A stretch of DNA of 64,000 nucleotides from contig NC_064657.1 in assembly GCF_001723175.1 (NCBI RefSeq), positions 744,001-808,000 on the forward strand, read 5' to 3'. The notes under the pieces are model-generated. The model was given only the letters and a program-made list of their open reading frames with translations, had not been told where the DNA came from and made no database searches. The stretch is from Penicillium oxalicum. Taxonomy: Eukaryota > Ascomycota > Eurotiomycetes > Eurotiales > Aspergillaceae. This document shows, in pieces, positions 46,251 through 58,000 of the stretch. Both the position numbers and the translations under genes were made by a program. Within the stretch, counting starts at the first letter, position 1. Each line of letters starts with the position of its first letter.

Positions 46251-46777
46251 ACCCTCTTACTCTATAAGACGGTTAGCGCGACGCAGGAAACGGCTGCTAT
46301 TTTACTAGCACCGGAATTATACCCTAAGTGCGAGTAACTAGTAACTTATTACGTGACTATATCCTATCGGTAATAGGATAGACTTATCGGTATAAGTCCT
46401 AGCGTATTAGTAATAAGTCTCGACTTATTAGTAATAGGAAGGACTAGATATATAAGGACACTCTTTTTAGTATTATATATTTAGTTCTTCGCGATTAATT
46501 TATATTATTACTTAGTTACTACCTTAAAGCACTTTGCACTCTACGGTTCAACTCTAAGATAAACCTAACCTATAGGTAGGGGATTTACTTAGTAGTAATA
46601 CTTAGTATTAACCTACTTAGCGCGTACCTCTAGCACGTCTTCAAGATACTTATAGGATCTAACCTTAGTAAGGCTTTGCGAAGTAACGGTACGATTAAGA
46701 GACTAGGTCTTAGGATTAGAAGTTAGGATAGGTAAGTATCGGCCTAGGACGTTCTAACTTATAGTAACTAGTCGGTA
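46251..46777 (+). repeat. G2 5' LTR, 5'-truncated
   Basis: Starts at ACCCTCTTACTC, which corresponds to base 193 of the 3' LTR, and ends GTCGGTA (from GTCGGCA). It contains the tandem-like words TCGGTAATAGG and TTAGTAATA. Confidence 0.85.
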
Positions 46778-48650
46778 CTAATATATATAATCGCCCTATC
46801 TTTAGACCGTAAAGCATAGTTATTATAGCAGGTAACGATAGTACCCGAAAGGAAAAACTCCTACTCGAACTACGATAACGAACCCGACTTAGACGACGAA
46901 CGTATATAGAGATTCAGAATCTCAAAACTATCGTCGGATAACTTCGAGAATACCTTAATTAACTAGGCGCGAACTATAACGTCTATTCGATAAGCGTAAG
47001 GACTACTTAGAGTAACTCTATACTTAAGTCGTCGCTTTAGCCCTAGTAACTACTGTTAGAGTACCTAAGCTCCCGAAGGCTAAGACCTTCGATAGTAACA
47101 GACAGAAATTACGAGGATTCCTAACGTAGATAGATATCTATATCGACGTTAATAAAGGACGCCTTGTTAAAGGTAGCAAGGTTATTTTCGTGTTAGCCTA
47201 CCTACGAGGATAGGTATAGGACTAGCTCGAACTATATATCCGCGAGTACTACGAAAAAGATAGCGATAAATAGAATACGACTACGTAATTAATCTTTAGT
47301 AGCTATACTACGTTTCGATAGCACCTCGAACGAACTTTTAGCGATATTAATACTAAGAAGATAGCTAAACGCAAATTAAAACGAATTCGATAAACTAGGT
47401 TAGTATCCGCCTATATAGCTAGTTTATATAACTTATAGCGATACTATAATAGGAAGACTACGCTTTAATTCCGTACTACGACTACGGACTTAAACCCTAT
47501 ATCAAGGACGAGCTTACGCGGATCGATCGACTAGATACTATAGAAAAACTTATTAACGTAGTAGTATAAATCGATAATCGCCTATACGATCGATAAATAG
47601 AAAAAAGGGAAATTAAAGGATAGCGCTAAGGTACTAGCTAACTATTATACTATCGTACGATAAACGACTAAACAGACCTATAAGGGATAGCGACCCCTAT
47701 AGACTAAAGCTAATAGAGCTCGACGTAGCGAGACTCCTAAGTAATAAAGAGAAACGACGAAGAGATAATAACTTATGCTTTAAATATAGAAAAGCAGGGT
47801 ATAGGGCGCGTAAGTACAAGGAAAAGTATAATAACGCAAAGCTATAGGCGCGTAAGCGTAGCGAAAGACGTAATAAAAGGCTATAATAAATAAGGGTAAC
47901 CTAGGACGATTAGGTTCCGCCTTAGTAGCTATAGCTACTACGATAGCTCTAAGACGCCGCTACGTAATAGCAAGAAGGTACGTATCGCTACTACCCGCGA
48001 AGGGGACTAGGCGAGTATAGAACTAAACTAAGAAGGGTAAAATCTTAGATACCTTCGACGACTACGAAGAACAGGCGGAAGTAATACGATAAATTACTAA
48101 GGATATAACCCCGAACCTTTATACGATATAGTTTACCGCGGCCTAATTAGCGCAGAGCACGCGACGAAGAATTTCCCGAAATAGATTAGGAGAATATCGA
48201 GAGTTAAGGGTAGACCTAGTATAGTCTATAGGACCCTACCGACTCCTAGGAGTTATCCTACGAAACCTAGGAAGGAGCGGGACGGACCCGGAATACTAAG
48301 CGAGAACCTAGGAACTCTAGAAATCCTAGAAACCTACCGTAGTTCCTAGGAAGGATACTACTATATAGCCTTAAGAAAGAAACCCCTAAGAGAATATAGA
48401 ATAATATCTATATAATAACCTAAGGTATATATATAAAGGATACGCACGATACCCTTAGCACGATCTTAGAGCCGTAGTAGGTTATTATGATAATAGATAC
48501 TAGGTATACGTATTAGGGAAGGTTAGAGGAGCCTCGAACCTAGACCTCTATAATAGGAAAAGAAACCTAACTAGAAACTAGAATACGTAGGAGTCTAGTT
48601 TAGAAAAAGAAAACTACGCGACGAATAGCGTAACTCGTAGCGATAGTATA
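46778..48650 (+). pseudogene. G2 gag remnant
   Basis: Gag by position, with a zinc knuckle at 47776-47817 of the CX2CX4HX4C spacing. The first Cys (TGC) survives, and the second Cys, the His and the last Cys read as Tyr codons (TAT, TAT, TAC), each one RIP-type step away. Basic residues follow as expected for RNA binding. No open frame. Confidence 0.7.
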
Positions 48651-48689
48651 GGGACGATATATAAGGATTACGGCTAATATTATACTTAG

Positions 48690-50450
48690 ATTAACTATAG
48701 TAATAATCGACTCGGAGTAGCTAGTAACTTTATAGATCCTAGGTATAAGAACCGCTATTAGATTAAAGGACAAGAAAAACCCTAGGTCGTGCTAATTATC
48801 GGACTTAACGGAGAAAGTCTTAGACTAGGGATTACCTACGAAAAGCGGACCTACTAATAGTTATTAGAGACTACTTCGAAATTATTAATTTCGACGTGAC
48901 CCTACTAGGATAGTACGATATCGTTTTAGGCGTTCCTTAGTTAAGGAAGTATAACCCTATATTAACTAGTAAACTAATAACCTACTCTTTAGGTATAACT
49001 ATCGAGTCACGAGCGAGAAATAGACCGGAAGGAAAAAATACGCTAATAATACTTAGCTATAGGGTAGTAGGTGCTTATAAGAACCCTTACGAAGGCGAAC
49101 TTAAGAGGAGTTTTTAGCTAGGAGGCAGGCCTAATAGAAACACGATTAATATACGAGATATCGCGACGGTTAAGTAAGGAAGTAATATAACCGACTAGGA
49201 ACTAGAGGAATATATCCTCGTTCACGATATAGTAATAGCTCTATACGCTATAGAAGCGCTAGAAGAAGAACATAAAATACTAGCGGAATATACGGAATTC
49301 TAAGACGTATTTACGCTACTAAGGGATAGTAAGCTACTAGAGTATAGTCCGTTCGACTATAAGATAAAGATTAAGGATAGCGAGGAACTAAAGTTTATAC
49401 CGATCTACCTATATCGCAGAAAGAGTTAGCGATACTAGAAGAATATATTAAGGATAACCTTAAGAAGAGGAATATTTAATACTCGAAATCTTTAGTAGGA
49501 TATCTAATCCTATTTATACCGAAGAAAGGAGGGGAACTTAGAATATACGTTAACTACCGATAGCTTAACGATATTACGATTAAGGACTAGTACCTATTAC
49601 TATTAATTAACGAAATCTAAGATATTATTTAAGGAGCAAAATATTTTAGTAAGTACGATATTACTAACGCGTATAATCGACTCTAAATTAAGGAAGGAGA
49701 TAAATAGAAGACGGCGTTCAGAACTAAATACGGGTACTACGAGTATAAGGTTATACTATTTAGTCTTACTAATATACCTATTATTTTAAGTTTATCTTCT
49801 ATATCTATAAGGATACCTCGATAAGTTCGTGATATATACCTCGACGATATCCTAGTATTCTCTAAAACCGAGGAAGAATATATCGAGTATAATAGGAAAG
49901 TACTATAACGACTTAGGGAAGCATAATAACGCTTAAACTTAAGAAATACGAGTTTTATATCTAATAGACAAGTTTCCTCGGATATACTATTAGCCCTAAC
50001 GGACTAGGATAGAATAAGATAAAGTTAAGAGTATACTCGAATAGCTAACGCTAATATATTAAGGACGTACAGAGTTTTCTTAGACTTACGAATTACTATC
50101 GAAAATTAATACTATAGTACTTAAAGTATATAGTAGGACTATACCGATTTACTAAAAAGGGATACTTTCTAGTAGGACGAAGAAGCAGAAAAATTATTTA
50201 CTATACTTAAGGAATATATAATAAAAAGGCAGGAGAAGCGATCCTAGCTATATTTAACTACGATATACTAATTATTATAGAAACTAATATTCTATTTCGC
50301 GCTTAGAGTATAGCTTATATAACTAGGATAAGATAGTAAGCTTAGACTATCGCTTTCTAGTCTTAAGATAATACCCGCGGAAATAACTATAATATATACG
50401 ATAAGGAACTGCTAGCTATAGTATTAGTATTTTAGACGTAGAGAGCCTAC
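48690..50450 (+). pseudogene. G2 protease-RT-RNase H remnant
   Basis: An Asp-Ser-Gly-type protease site is seen near 48705-48740 followed by Asn-Phe-Ile. The RT reads from about 49430: LILFIPKKGGELRIYV, then KYFSKYDITNAYNRL, then EGDK-stop-KTAFRTKYGYYEYKV, then YLDDILVFSKTEEEY. Unlike the RT of G1, G3, Copia B and Copia 6, the catalytic YLDD (49837-49848) is intact; its codons GAC-GAT contain no TpG. RNase H continues to about 50450. Stops and small frameshifts elsewhere make it non-functional. Confidence 0.85.
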
Positions 50451-50899
50451 TTAGAAGGGGCTAAGTATATAGTAATCGTTCGGACAGATTACTATAATCT
50501 TACGTACTTTACGACTACGAAGAAACTTATAAGGCGATAAGCTAGATAGGCGGAGACCTTAGCCTAATACGACTTTAAGATCGTGTACTATAAAGGGACC
50601 GAAAATATAGGTCGCGGACGCGCTTAGTCGACGACCTACTATAAACTAGGTACTAAGGAGGTAGCACTAGTAATCTTAGTAAAAGATAACGAAGGAAATA
50701 TCGTCTATAATTACTAGACGCTCGTAGCGACTAGCGAGGTCTAGAACGACGAATAGATCGAAAGGATTCGAGACGGTATACGGACCGACGAATTACTATA
50801 AAAGGTTCTAGGTAATAATATAGCCCTAACGAATAACGCTTAGTCTATATTTATAGACTAGTATACGTTCCTAGAAACCTCTAAACATAGATTATATAG

Positions 50900-52140
50900 C
50901 TATATTATACGAACTAATATAGGGACACCCTAGTATCGAAAAAACTATCGAAAAGATTACGCGGAATTACTATATTCTAGTACTATACAGAAAAGTCCGG
51001 AGTATATTTAGTAATATAACTTATTAACGAAACAAGACGTTATAATACGTACTATACAGAGAGATAGAATTAGCCGAAGTACTATAATAACTATAGGAAT
51101 AGATTATAATAGACTTTATAACGAAGTTACCTGTCTTAGAAGGAAATAATATAATAATAGTAGTCGTCGATCGACTAACTAAGTACGTATATATAATACC
51201 GATAACGGAAACTATCGATACACGATAGATAGCTAACCTACTACTTAAATATATATTTACTAACTATAGAACACCGAGCAAGATTACCTCGGACAGAGAT
51301 AAACTATTTATATCGAATATATAGTAGTTATTAGCGGATTAACTCGGTATTAAGTATAGACTCTCTACCGCGTACTACCCGTAAACTAACGGACAAACCG
51401 AAAGAGTTAACTAAACTCTAGAATAATACCTACGATACTACGTTAATTACTAATAGGATAACTAGGCAGGATTATTACTAATAGCGTAGTTAGCGTATAA
51501 TAACGCTATATACGCTACTACTAGAGAAATACTATTCTTCGCTAACTATAGGTTTAATCCTACTATTATCGGAAAACTATCGGAAAATAGCTACTCGCAG
51601 AATCGTCGAGACTACTAGCGACTAGGCTTAAGTAACTATATTTATAACTAATAAGGGATATCGAGTTTCTTAATCTGCGTATAAAAAACTACTACGATTA
51701 GTCGCGCTAGGAGGCGCCGGACTTTCGAAAGGGGGAGAAAGTTTACCTCTTACGACGCAATATTCGCACTATACGACCTAGCGCAAAGCTTGACTACCTT
51801 AAATTAGGACTATTTAAAATCGAAGCAAAAATAGGACCGCTTAATTACCGATTAAAGCTACCTAATAGTATATAGTATCTATACTATATTTTATGTCTTA
51901 TTATTAGAAAAAGTACCTAAGAACGCTAAAATCGCTACTAATATAGAAATCGGAGAAGAAACCGAAAATAAATATAAGGTCGAAGAAATCCTAGATACTA
52001 ATAAAATTAGCGGAAAGCCTTACTACTTAGTAAAGTAGAAAGGATACGATATCTTAGAAAATATATAGGAACCTATTAAGAACCTAAGGGGCTGCTACTA
52101 GCTAGTTCGACGGTTTTACCGATAGGAGAGGACGACCTAG
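50900..52140 (+). pseudogene. G2 integrase remnant with chromodomain
   Basis: Core motifs: IIIDFITKLPVLEG with VVVDRLTKY near 51100-51190 (first Asp), TSDRDKLF near 51285 (second Asp) and TNGQTERVN near 51390 (Glu). The DDE triad is therefore preserved. At 51973-52130 is a recognisable chromodomain: YKVEEILDTNKISGKPYYLVK, stop, KGYD, and EPIKNLRG. The two stops in it replace the Trp of VKWKGY and the Trp of NTWEP, both TGG-to-TAG, so the methyl-lysine cage is destroyed. Confidence 0.88.
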
Positions 52141-52859
52141 TATTCCTAACTAACTAAGAGGAATCTAGGTCGGCCTAAGAAAAGGAAGGATTATTTAATA
52201 ACTAAGTTAGAGTAGGATCCTCTAACGACGCTAAGAACTTAGCTATTAGCTATAGTAGATAAAGGAACCTAGTCGCGGTATAGGTACTCTCTATAGCACG
52301 CTTATTTTGTTCGGATTCGAGACGCTCTTTCGAGCCTCTCTTTTTTAAGGCGTTCGCGCTCTTTAACCTCGCGACGCTCTAACTCTTCTAACTTAGCGAC
52401 TTCCTTAAAGTCTCGAGCGATAAAATCGCTAGTACGTTTTTTATAATAAACGTTTCTGCTTTCGGAGCTAAAGGAGCTTAGCTAGGATAGCCTCCTCCTC
52501 CTCCTTAATTTAATTTTAAGACTTAACTAAATACGCTACTCTATTAGTAAACGAAGGAGATAGTATTATATACTTTATACTACCTAGCGCGTACGTAGTT
52601 ACTATAGCGATTAGAATAATTAGCGCGAATATATACTCGTTTTAAGCGAACGTAACGTTCGCAAGGAATTATAGATTAAAAACCTTCGTCTTTAATACGA
52701 CGAGTTAAAGCGTTCTTACGAATAGAAGCCTTAGAAGATATAGTTAGTAGAATAGGCTATAAGAAAAGAAATAGGAGAAAACAGAAAAATAGTAAATAAA
52801 CCTAAGGGGATACTAACGCTTAAATCCTTTAAGAATAAAGGATAGGGAAGGAGGGATAA
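52141..52859 (+). other. G2 3' untranslated region
   Basis: About 700 bp between the chromodomain and the 3' LTR. No long frame. It ends in a purine-rich tract. Confidence 0.5.
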
Positions 52860-53587
52860 TATTACGGACCTTAAAGAAGCGCGGGGGCCGTAGTTATTTA
52901 AGTAGCGACTAAGGACTAATTATTCTACGGATACTAGGGAATAGTGTTATTACGTGCGTTTTAGTATACTTAGGCGTGCCCCGAGGGACCCGAGGAGGAG
53001 ATATCTAGGGTAGGTACTAGAAGTAGCCTATAGCTAACCGATATAAACGATACCCTCTTACTCTATAAGACGGTTAGCGCGACACAGGAAACGGCCGCTA
53101 TTTTACTAGCACCGGAATTATACCCTAAGTACGAGTAACTAGTAACTTATTACGTAACTATATCCTATCGGTAATAGGATAGACTTATCGGTAATAAGTC
53201 CTAGCGTATTAGTAATAAGTCTCGACTTATTAGTAATAGGAAGGACTAGATATATAAGGATACTCTTTTTAGTATTATATATTTAGTTCTTCGCGATTAA
53301 TTATATATTGTTACTTAGTTACTACCTTAAAGCACTTTGCACTCTACGGTTCAACTCTAAGACAAACCTAACCTATAGGTAGGGGATTCACTTAGTAGTA
53401 ACACTTAGTGATTAACCTACTTAGCGCGCACCTCTAGCACGTCTTGCAAGATACTTAACAGGATCCAACCCGCAGTAAGGCTTTGCGAAGCAACGGTACG
53501 ATTAAGAGACTAGGTCTTAGGATTGGAAGTTAGGATAGCAGGCAAGTATCGGCCCAGGACGTTCTAACTCACAGTGACCAGTCGGCA
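52860..53587 (+). repeat. G2 3' LTR, full length
   Basis: 728 bp, starting TATTACGGACCTTAAAG (TG mutated to TA) directly after the polypurine tract and ending CAGTCGGCA. Its first 190 or so bases are matched on the minus strand at about 62169-62636, and the rest by the 5' LTR at 46251. Confidence 0.82.
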
Positions 53588-54083
53588 CCGCGTAATATTA
53601 TAGTCACGAAGTTTAGCGTAGGAGGTATATAGCCTATCCCGCTAGTAGTCTTATAGTAACGATAATTCCGATAACGATAGGGTATTCTAGAACTAAGTTT
53701 AAGTAAGGGAAATAGATTAAAGTTAAAATATCCTTATTCGCGGGAATATTAATTCTATAAATCTTTAAGAGCGAATCGTTAACGAAATACTTTATCGCGG
53801 ATAGATTCTTAGCTCCCCGACCGACGCTAATCTATCGAATAGGGATTAAACGCCCTAGCGCGCTTTCTTTTAAACGGTATTACTAATAGTAGTAGGAAAG
53901 TACGGCTACGTAATATAGGAATCTTTTATTTATATCCGTATCTCCTAATTTTAAGAACGTAGCGTTCTGTATACAATATACCTACGATTCCTTCCCTTAG
54001 TACTATAATAAAGTCCGGATTAGGGTATTCTCTAGATAGAAATATCCCTAGTTAGGGCGACTAGTATAGAAGGGGGGAATAGT
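53588..54083 (+). other. Probable 3' untranslated region of G3
   Basis: No ORF. It ends in the purine tract AAGGGGGGAATAGT next to the G3 3' LTR, so at least its right part belongs to G3. Confidence 0.5.
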
Positions 54084-54338
54084 TATCACGGCGCAAGTTA
54101 TATATAGTAACTTAAGACGATTCACGATCGAATCGACCCCGCGTCGTCTTAGAGTAATAACCCTAAGGGCTCTATATAGGGCTATAGGAACTCGGCACGC
54201 GGAAACGCTATATATATATTATAGGAACTAGTAGAGACTACTAGACCCTAAGATTCAGTCTTTAAAATCAGACCCTATAGACTTAGACTCTCTGCCTAGC
54301 TAACAGGTTCTCTGTCCTGCGATACAGACCCCTTAACA
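54084..54338 (+). repeat. G3 3' LTR
   Basis: 255 bp, direct repeat of 40928-41182. Several CA/TG sites are retained here that are TA in the 5' LTR, and the reverse also occurs. Confidence 0.9.
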
Positions 54339-54430
54339 CTAATCTTTAAAGTCCTAGAAAAACTCTTCCTTATTCTTCGCTTACTAGTTAGAATTCGCCT
54401 TAACCTATATACGCTATAGCTAACCGTAGT
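54339..54430 (-). mobile_element. Gypsy G1 minus copy, gag part left of Copia 6
   Basis: Reverse complement of 32270-32360 of G1. It continues across the Copia 6 insertion at 60556 without gap or overlap except the 5-bp target duplication, so it belongs to the same element as 60556-62168. Its left end is cut at the G3 LTR. Confidence 0.85.
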
Positions 54431-54609
54431 TGAGAGAGTTTGCCCTCTCCAGATGTTTGCTAGGCCCAGCAGCGGTCATGTGTCTTAAGGGTTTTTCCCC
54501 CATCGTGGGTTTTCCCTCTCTCTCTCTTTTTCCTTCTCCCTAGACTTCCCAATCCTAGTTATCTCGCCTCCAGATTGCTTCCTTGCCTTGTAGACCTATA
54601 GGTCTATCA
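54431..54609 (+). repeat. Copia 6 5' LTR
   Basis: 179 bp, TG...CA, moderately mutated. Confidence 0.93.
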
Positions 54610-55027
54610 GGTTATAGCCCGATCGTAATAGTAAGGCCTAAATTTGAAAACCACAAGTTCTCAAATTTTCAATCACCAAATTTATCAAATTCGGCTATAG
54701 AAGCCATAATCACCAAAATCACCAAATTACTAAATTCAAATTACCAAATCTAATACAAATCAACAAATCTAACCAGGCTATAGAAGCCAAAAACTTATCA
54801 AATACAACAAACTTCAACCAGGCTGTGGAAGCCAAATCCAATATCTTCAAAAGAAAAGACGCGTCTGTTATATTTGCTAGGACCACTACAATATCAACAT
54901 CTCTCACTTTAAAACCCCATCACAACACCACACATATCCCCCACAAACCTTCCCTCTTACCAAATTTTCTCCAAACCACCTAAATTATCAAATTTACCCA
55001 AATCTCTATTATATTCCTGAATACTAA

Positions 55028-58000
55028 TATAGCTAAAGAAGACCTCGGCTAAGCGGCCGGTGTTAAGGAATTTCCCGTATCTCGCGAAGACTATAGCAAC
55101 TTCTTTACCCTGAAATCCCGAGGCTAGCTAGTGAACCAACTTACTAGCGCCCCTAAAGAATTTACACTCAACCTACTTGAAATTGTTAGAAAGAACAGAA
55201 GACTTCGAGGACTAGTTCAGAGATATATACTAAATCCTTAAAAAGAAAGGACTCCATCGCCTTTAACCTAAAATATAATAGGCCCAAAGTACATCTACGA
55301 AGCAGAAACTTAGGTCGAACACTCCTATACTATACAGATATAGCTCTAACAATCTATCTCGAAGGATATCGATGCGATAGTTAAAGCTATAAGATTCCGA
55401 TGCGAATTCGCTAATAAATATATTATTAGCTTAAAAAAGGCCCTCTATACCACCGGCTTCATTCCTAGCAAAAAGAAGGTGACTAGGGTCTACGAACCTA
55501 CCGGGCTAACTACCTATCGGCGATCGATTTTGTGCATAAATTTCGTAGTGCCTATACTAAAGCAACGGAAGAAGTCTAACTTACCCTAGGTATAATCGTT
55601 TCCCTACTTCTTAATAAATTGCAAAGTATATTCCAACCTTCGTAGCTACTAGACTAGCAGACTACTCTAACAGATACGAAATATCGCAAAGATTACCGCC
55701 CTAGACCTTTTCCGAACCTTCACCGAAGTAATCTATAAACTAGAAATCGTGAATTACCAATTTTAAGCGTTACTATAACCGGAAAACCACTACTAAAACC
55801 TATATCTAACAAAACGAATACCTCCTATTAAAGCATATACCCCGAGAGGTAAATCGCTATAGGAATAGGCAAAAGAATAGATCGAAGGCCCAAATCAGAT
55901 CGCTCCGAACGGTAATTACTTCTTTTGCGGAAGAAAGGGCCATACCACCAAGGACTACGCCTATCTAGTTATTATATCGCGAACGTCGGATTAGAAGCCT
56001 GTCAAAGGTATTTAGGTAAATACCCTAGAGGAACATAGATAATCTAAATAGACTACCGCCGGAGGGATAGCCTACGATATATAACAACAAAATCAAGAAG
56101 AACGGGGTAGTAATACCCAAAATCCTTCTAACCCCTCCAAAATCCCCAAAAGCTAATTTCTATTAGAAAGAATAATAGGATAAGAATTCGATCACCTCGA
56201 AGGGATCCTAATCCTAATCCCAATCCTAACCTAATCCTAACCATACGGAAGGGATCTTAAAGAAGAAGATAACAATACGAGCGCAAATATAGCAATATAG
56301 GTAATAAAGAAGAAGATAAGTACTACTACGCCCTTATAGTAGTAGAATTCGACTTCGCACCGCCAGATCCCTAATTTACTATAGCCTTAATCAAAAGAAA
56401 CCCCTCTACTAAGTAGATCGTCGACTCAGGCGCATCACGCTCAATTTGTGTTAATAGAAATACAATTATAAAATTCCAAAGTGACCTATAGCTACTAATA
56501 CTAGACTCTGATAGAAGAACTATCAAATCCTCGAAAAGTATTGCTCGAATTAAACTAATCCTTCCAGAGGCACTAAAATACTTGATATTCAATACGAATA
56601 TATACTAATAGGTGATTTAACCTCCTATCCACGACCTAAATATACAAGGATCACAAAATAGGCTAGAAAGATAGGAAAATTTTCGTTAACCTAAATAATA
56701 AACGAAAGATTATAGTATACGTATACAGAAAGCGAGATATCCTATTCCTAAAGGCCACTTTAATCAAACTATCTATAGTAACAAAAGAAGGCCCCCTAAT
56801 TATAGCGACCGCATATTCCTTTACCATAATTTTACTAGAAGTAGCCTATTACCGTCTAGGTTATAGATAGCCTACCGCAAAAATCAACTATTACAAAATC
56901 GGTAAGGAGGTCTATAGTAACGAATATTTTAATTGTAAGCTTGCAAGATTGCAAAATCTAAGAGGATCGTATCCCACACAAACCAGATACGCTCTGAGAT
57001 ACTATAGGAATTTATCTATATTAATATCTAGCCATACTACCCCCTTAGAATCGGGAATATATTATACGTCCTAATCGTAGTTAACGATACTAGGTTTAGA
57101 TAGGCTATTCCAATAAAGATAAAAGGCTAAGCCTCGGATATCCTAATCTAAATACTAAAGCGTATCTTCACTTCTACTAGCACTTAGCCTTCCGAAATCC
57201 GTATAGATAGAGACAGAAGTTTCTTCAAATTCAAAGAATAGGCTAAGCAGAAGGGTTGCACTTTCTTAATAAGCGCCCCTTATACCTATAAACAAAATAG
57301 TGTTGCTAAAAGCTCTAGATATCTTATTATATAGGGGGCCCGAACCCTTATAGTAGCTACGCCCTAAGCTCCCGTATTTTTGTAGCCTAAAGCTATAGTT
57401 ACTACTACCTATATCATAAACCGAATCCGTAAACTAAATAAAAAATTGTCCCTTTAGAAAGATAGAATAAGTACTAGCATAATACTAATAGCTCTAGGGT
57501 GAAGCAACTAATCGATTTAGGGTTTTTATATATCTAGTATTCTAAAGCCTATATCTATATTCTAAAAGAATAACGAACCTAAGGATAAAAGATAGCCCCG
57601 AGGGCATAGATTAGATACCTAGTTAGATATAATAGTAAGAATAGCTACTAATATAGGATTTACGACCTATATAAGAGAAAAGTTATAATTAGAAGAGATA
57701 TAGACTTTTAGGAAGAACCATCTATACTACTATTAGACCTAGATAATCGAATTAAACAGATTATGTAAGAAAGGTTCTATAATATAAAGATCTAAAATAT
57801 TAAAAAGATAACCGATATAACCGTGAAACGATTAAATAGGCCTACCTAAAAGACTACCCGCGCGGATAACGACTACCATAAAGATCCCGACCGCAATACC
57901 TACTCAATAAGCCTAGATACCCACGAAGAAATCTAAATTTCATAAACTTCCTATACTCCAAAAATTCTACCTCTCTAATAGGAAAGAGGAAGGGGATATA

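Larger units (their letters stand above)
46251..53587 (+). mobile_element. Gypsy G2: chromovirus, 5' LTR truncated
   Basis: 5' LTR 46251-46777 (527 bp) and 3' LTR 52860-53587 (728 bp) share their last 530 or so bases. The 5' one lacks about the first 190. Between them are gag with zinc knuckle (47776-47817), protease (about 48700), RT (about 49400-50300), RNase H, integrase (about 50900-51650) and chromodomain (51973-52130). GGGAAGGAGGGATAA before 52860 is the polypurine tract. No target duplication, consistent with the lost 5' end. Confidence 0.85.
40928..54338 (+). mobile_element. Gypsy G3: chromovirus with G2 inside it
   Basis: Two 255-bp direct LTRs, 40928-41182 and 54084-54338, bracket it. 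Its own interior is 41183-46250 and probably 53588-54083, the rest being G2. Gag, RT, integrase and a C-terminal chromodomain follow in Ty3/gypsy order, and AAGGGGGGAATAGT directly precedes the 3' LTR as polypurine tract. The two flanks belong to different elements (G2 pol fragment left, G1 right) and no target duplication is seen. Confidence 0.82.
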
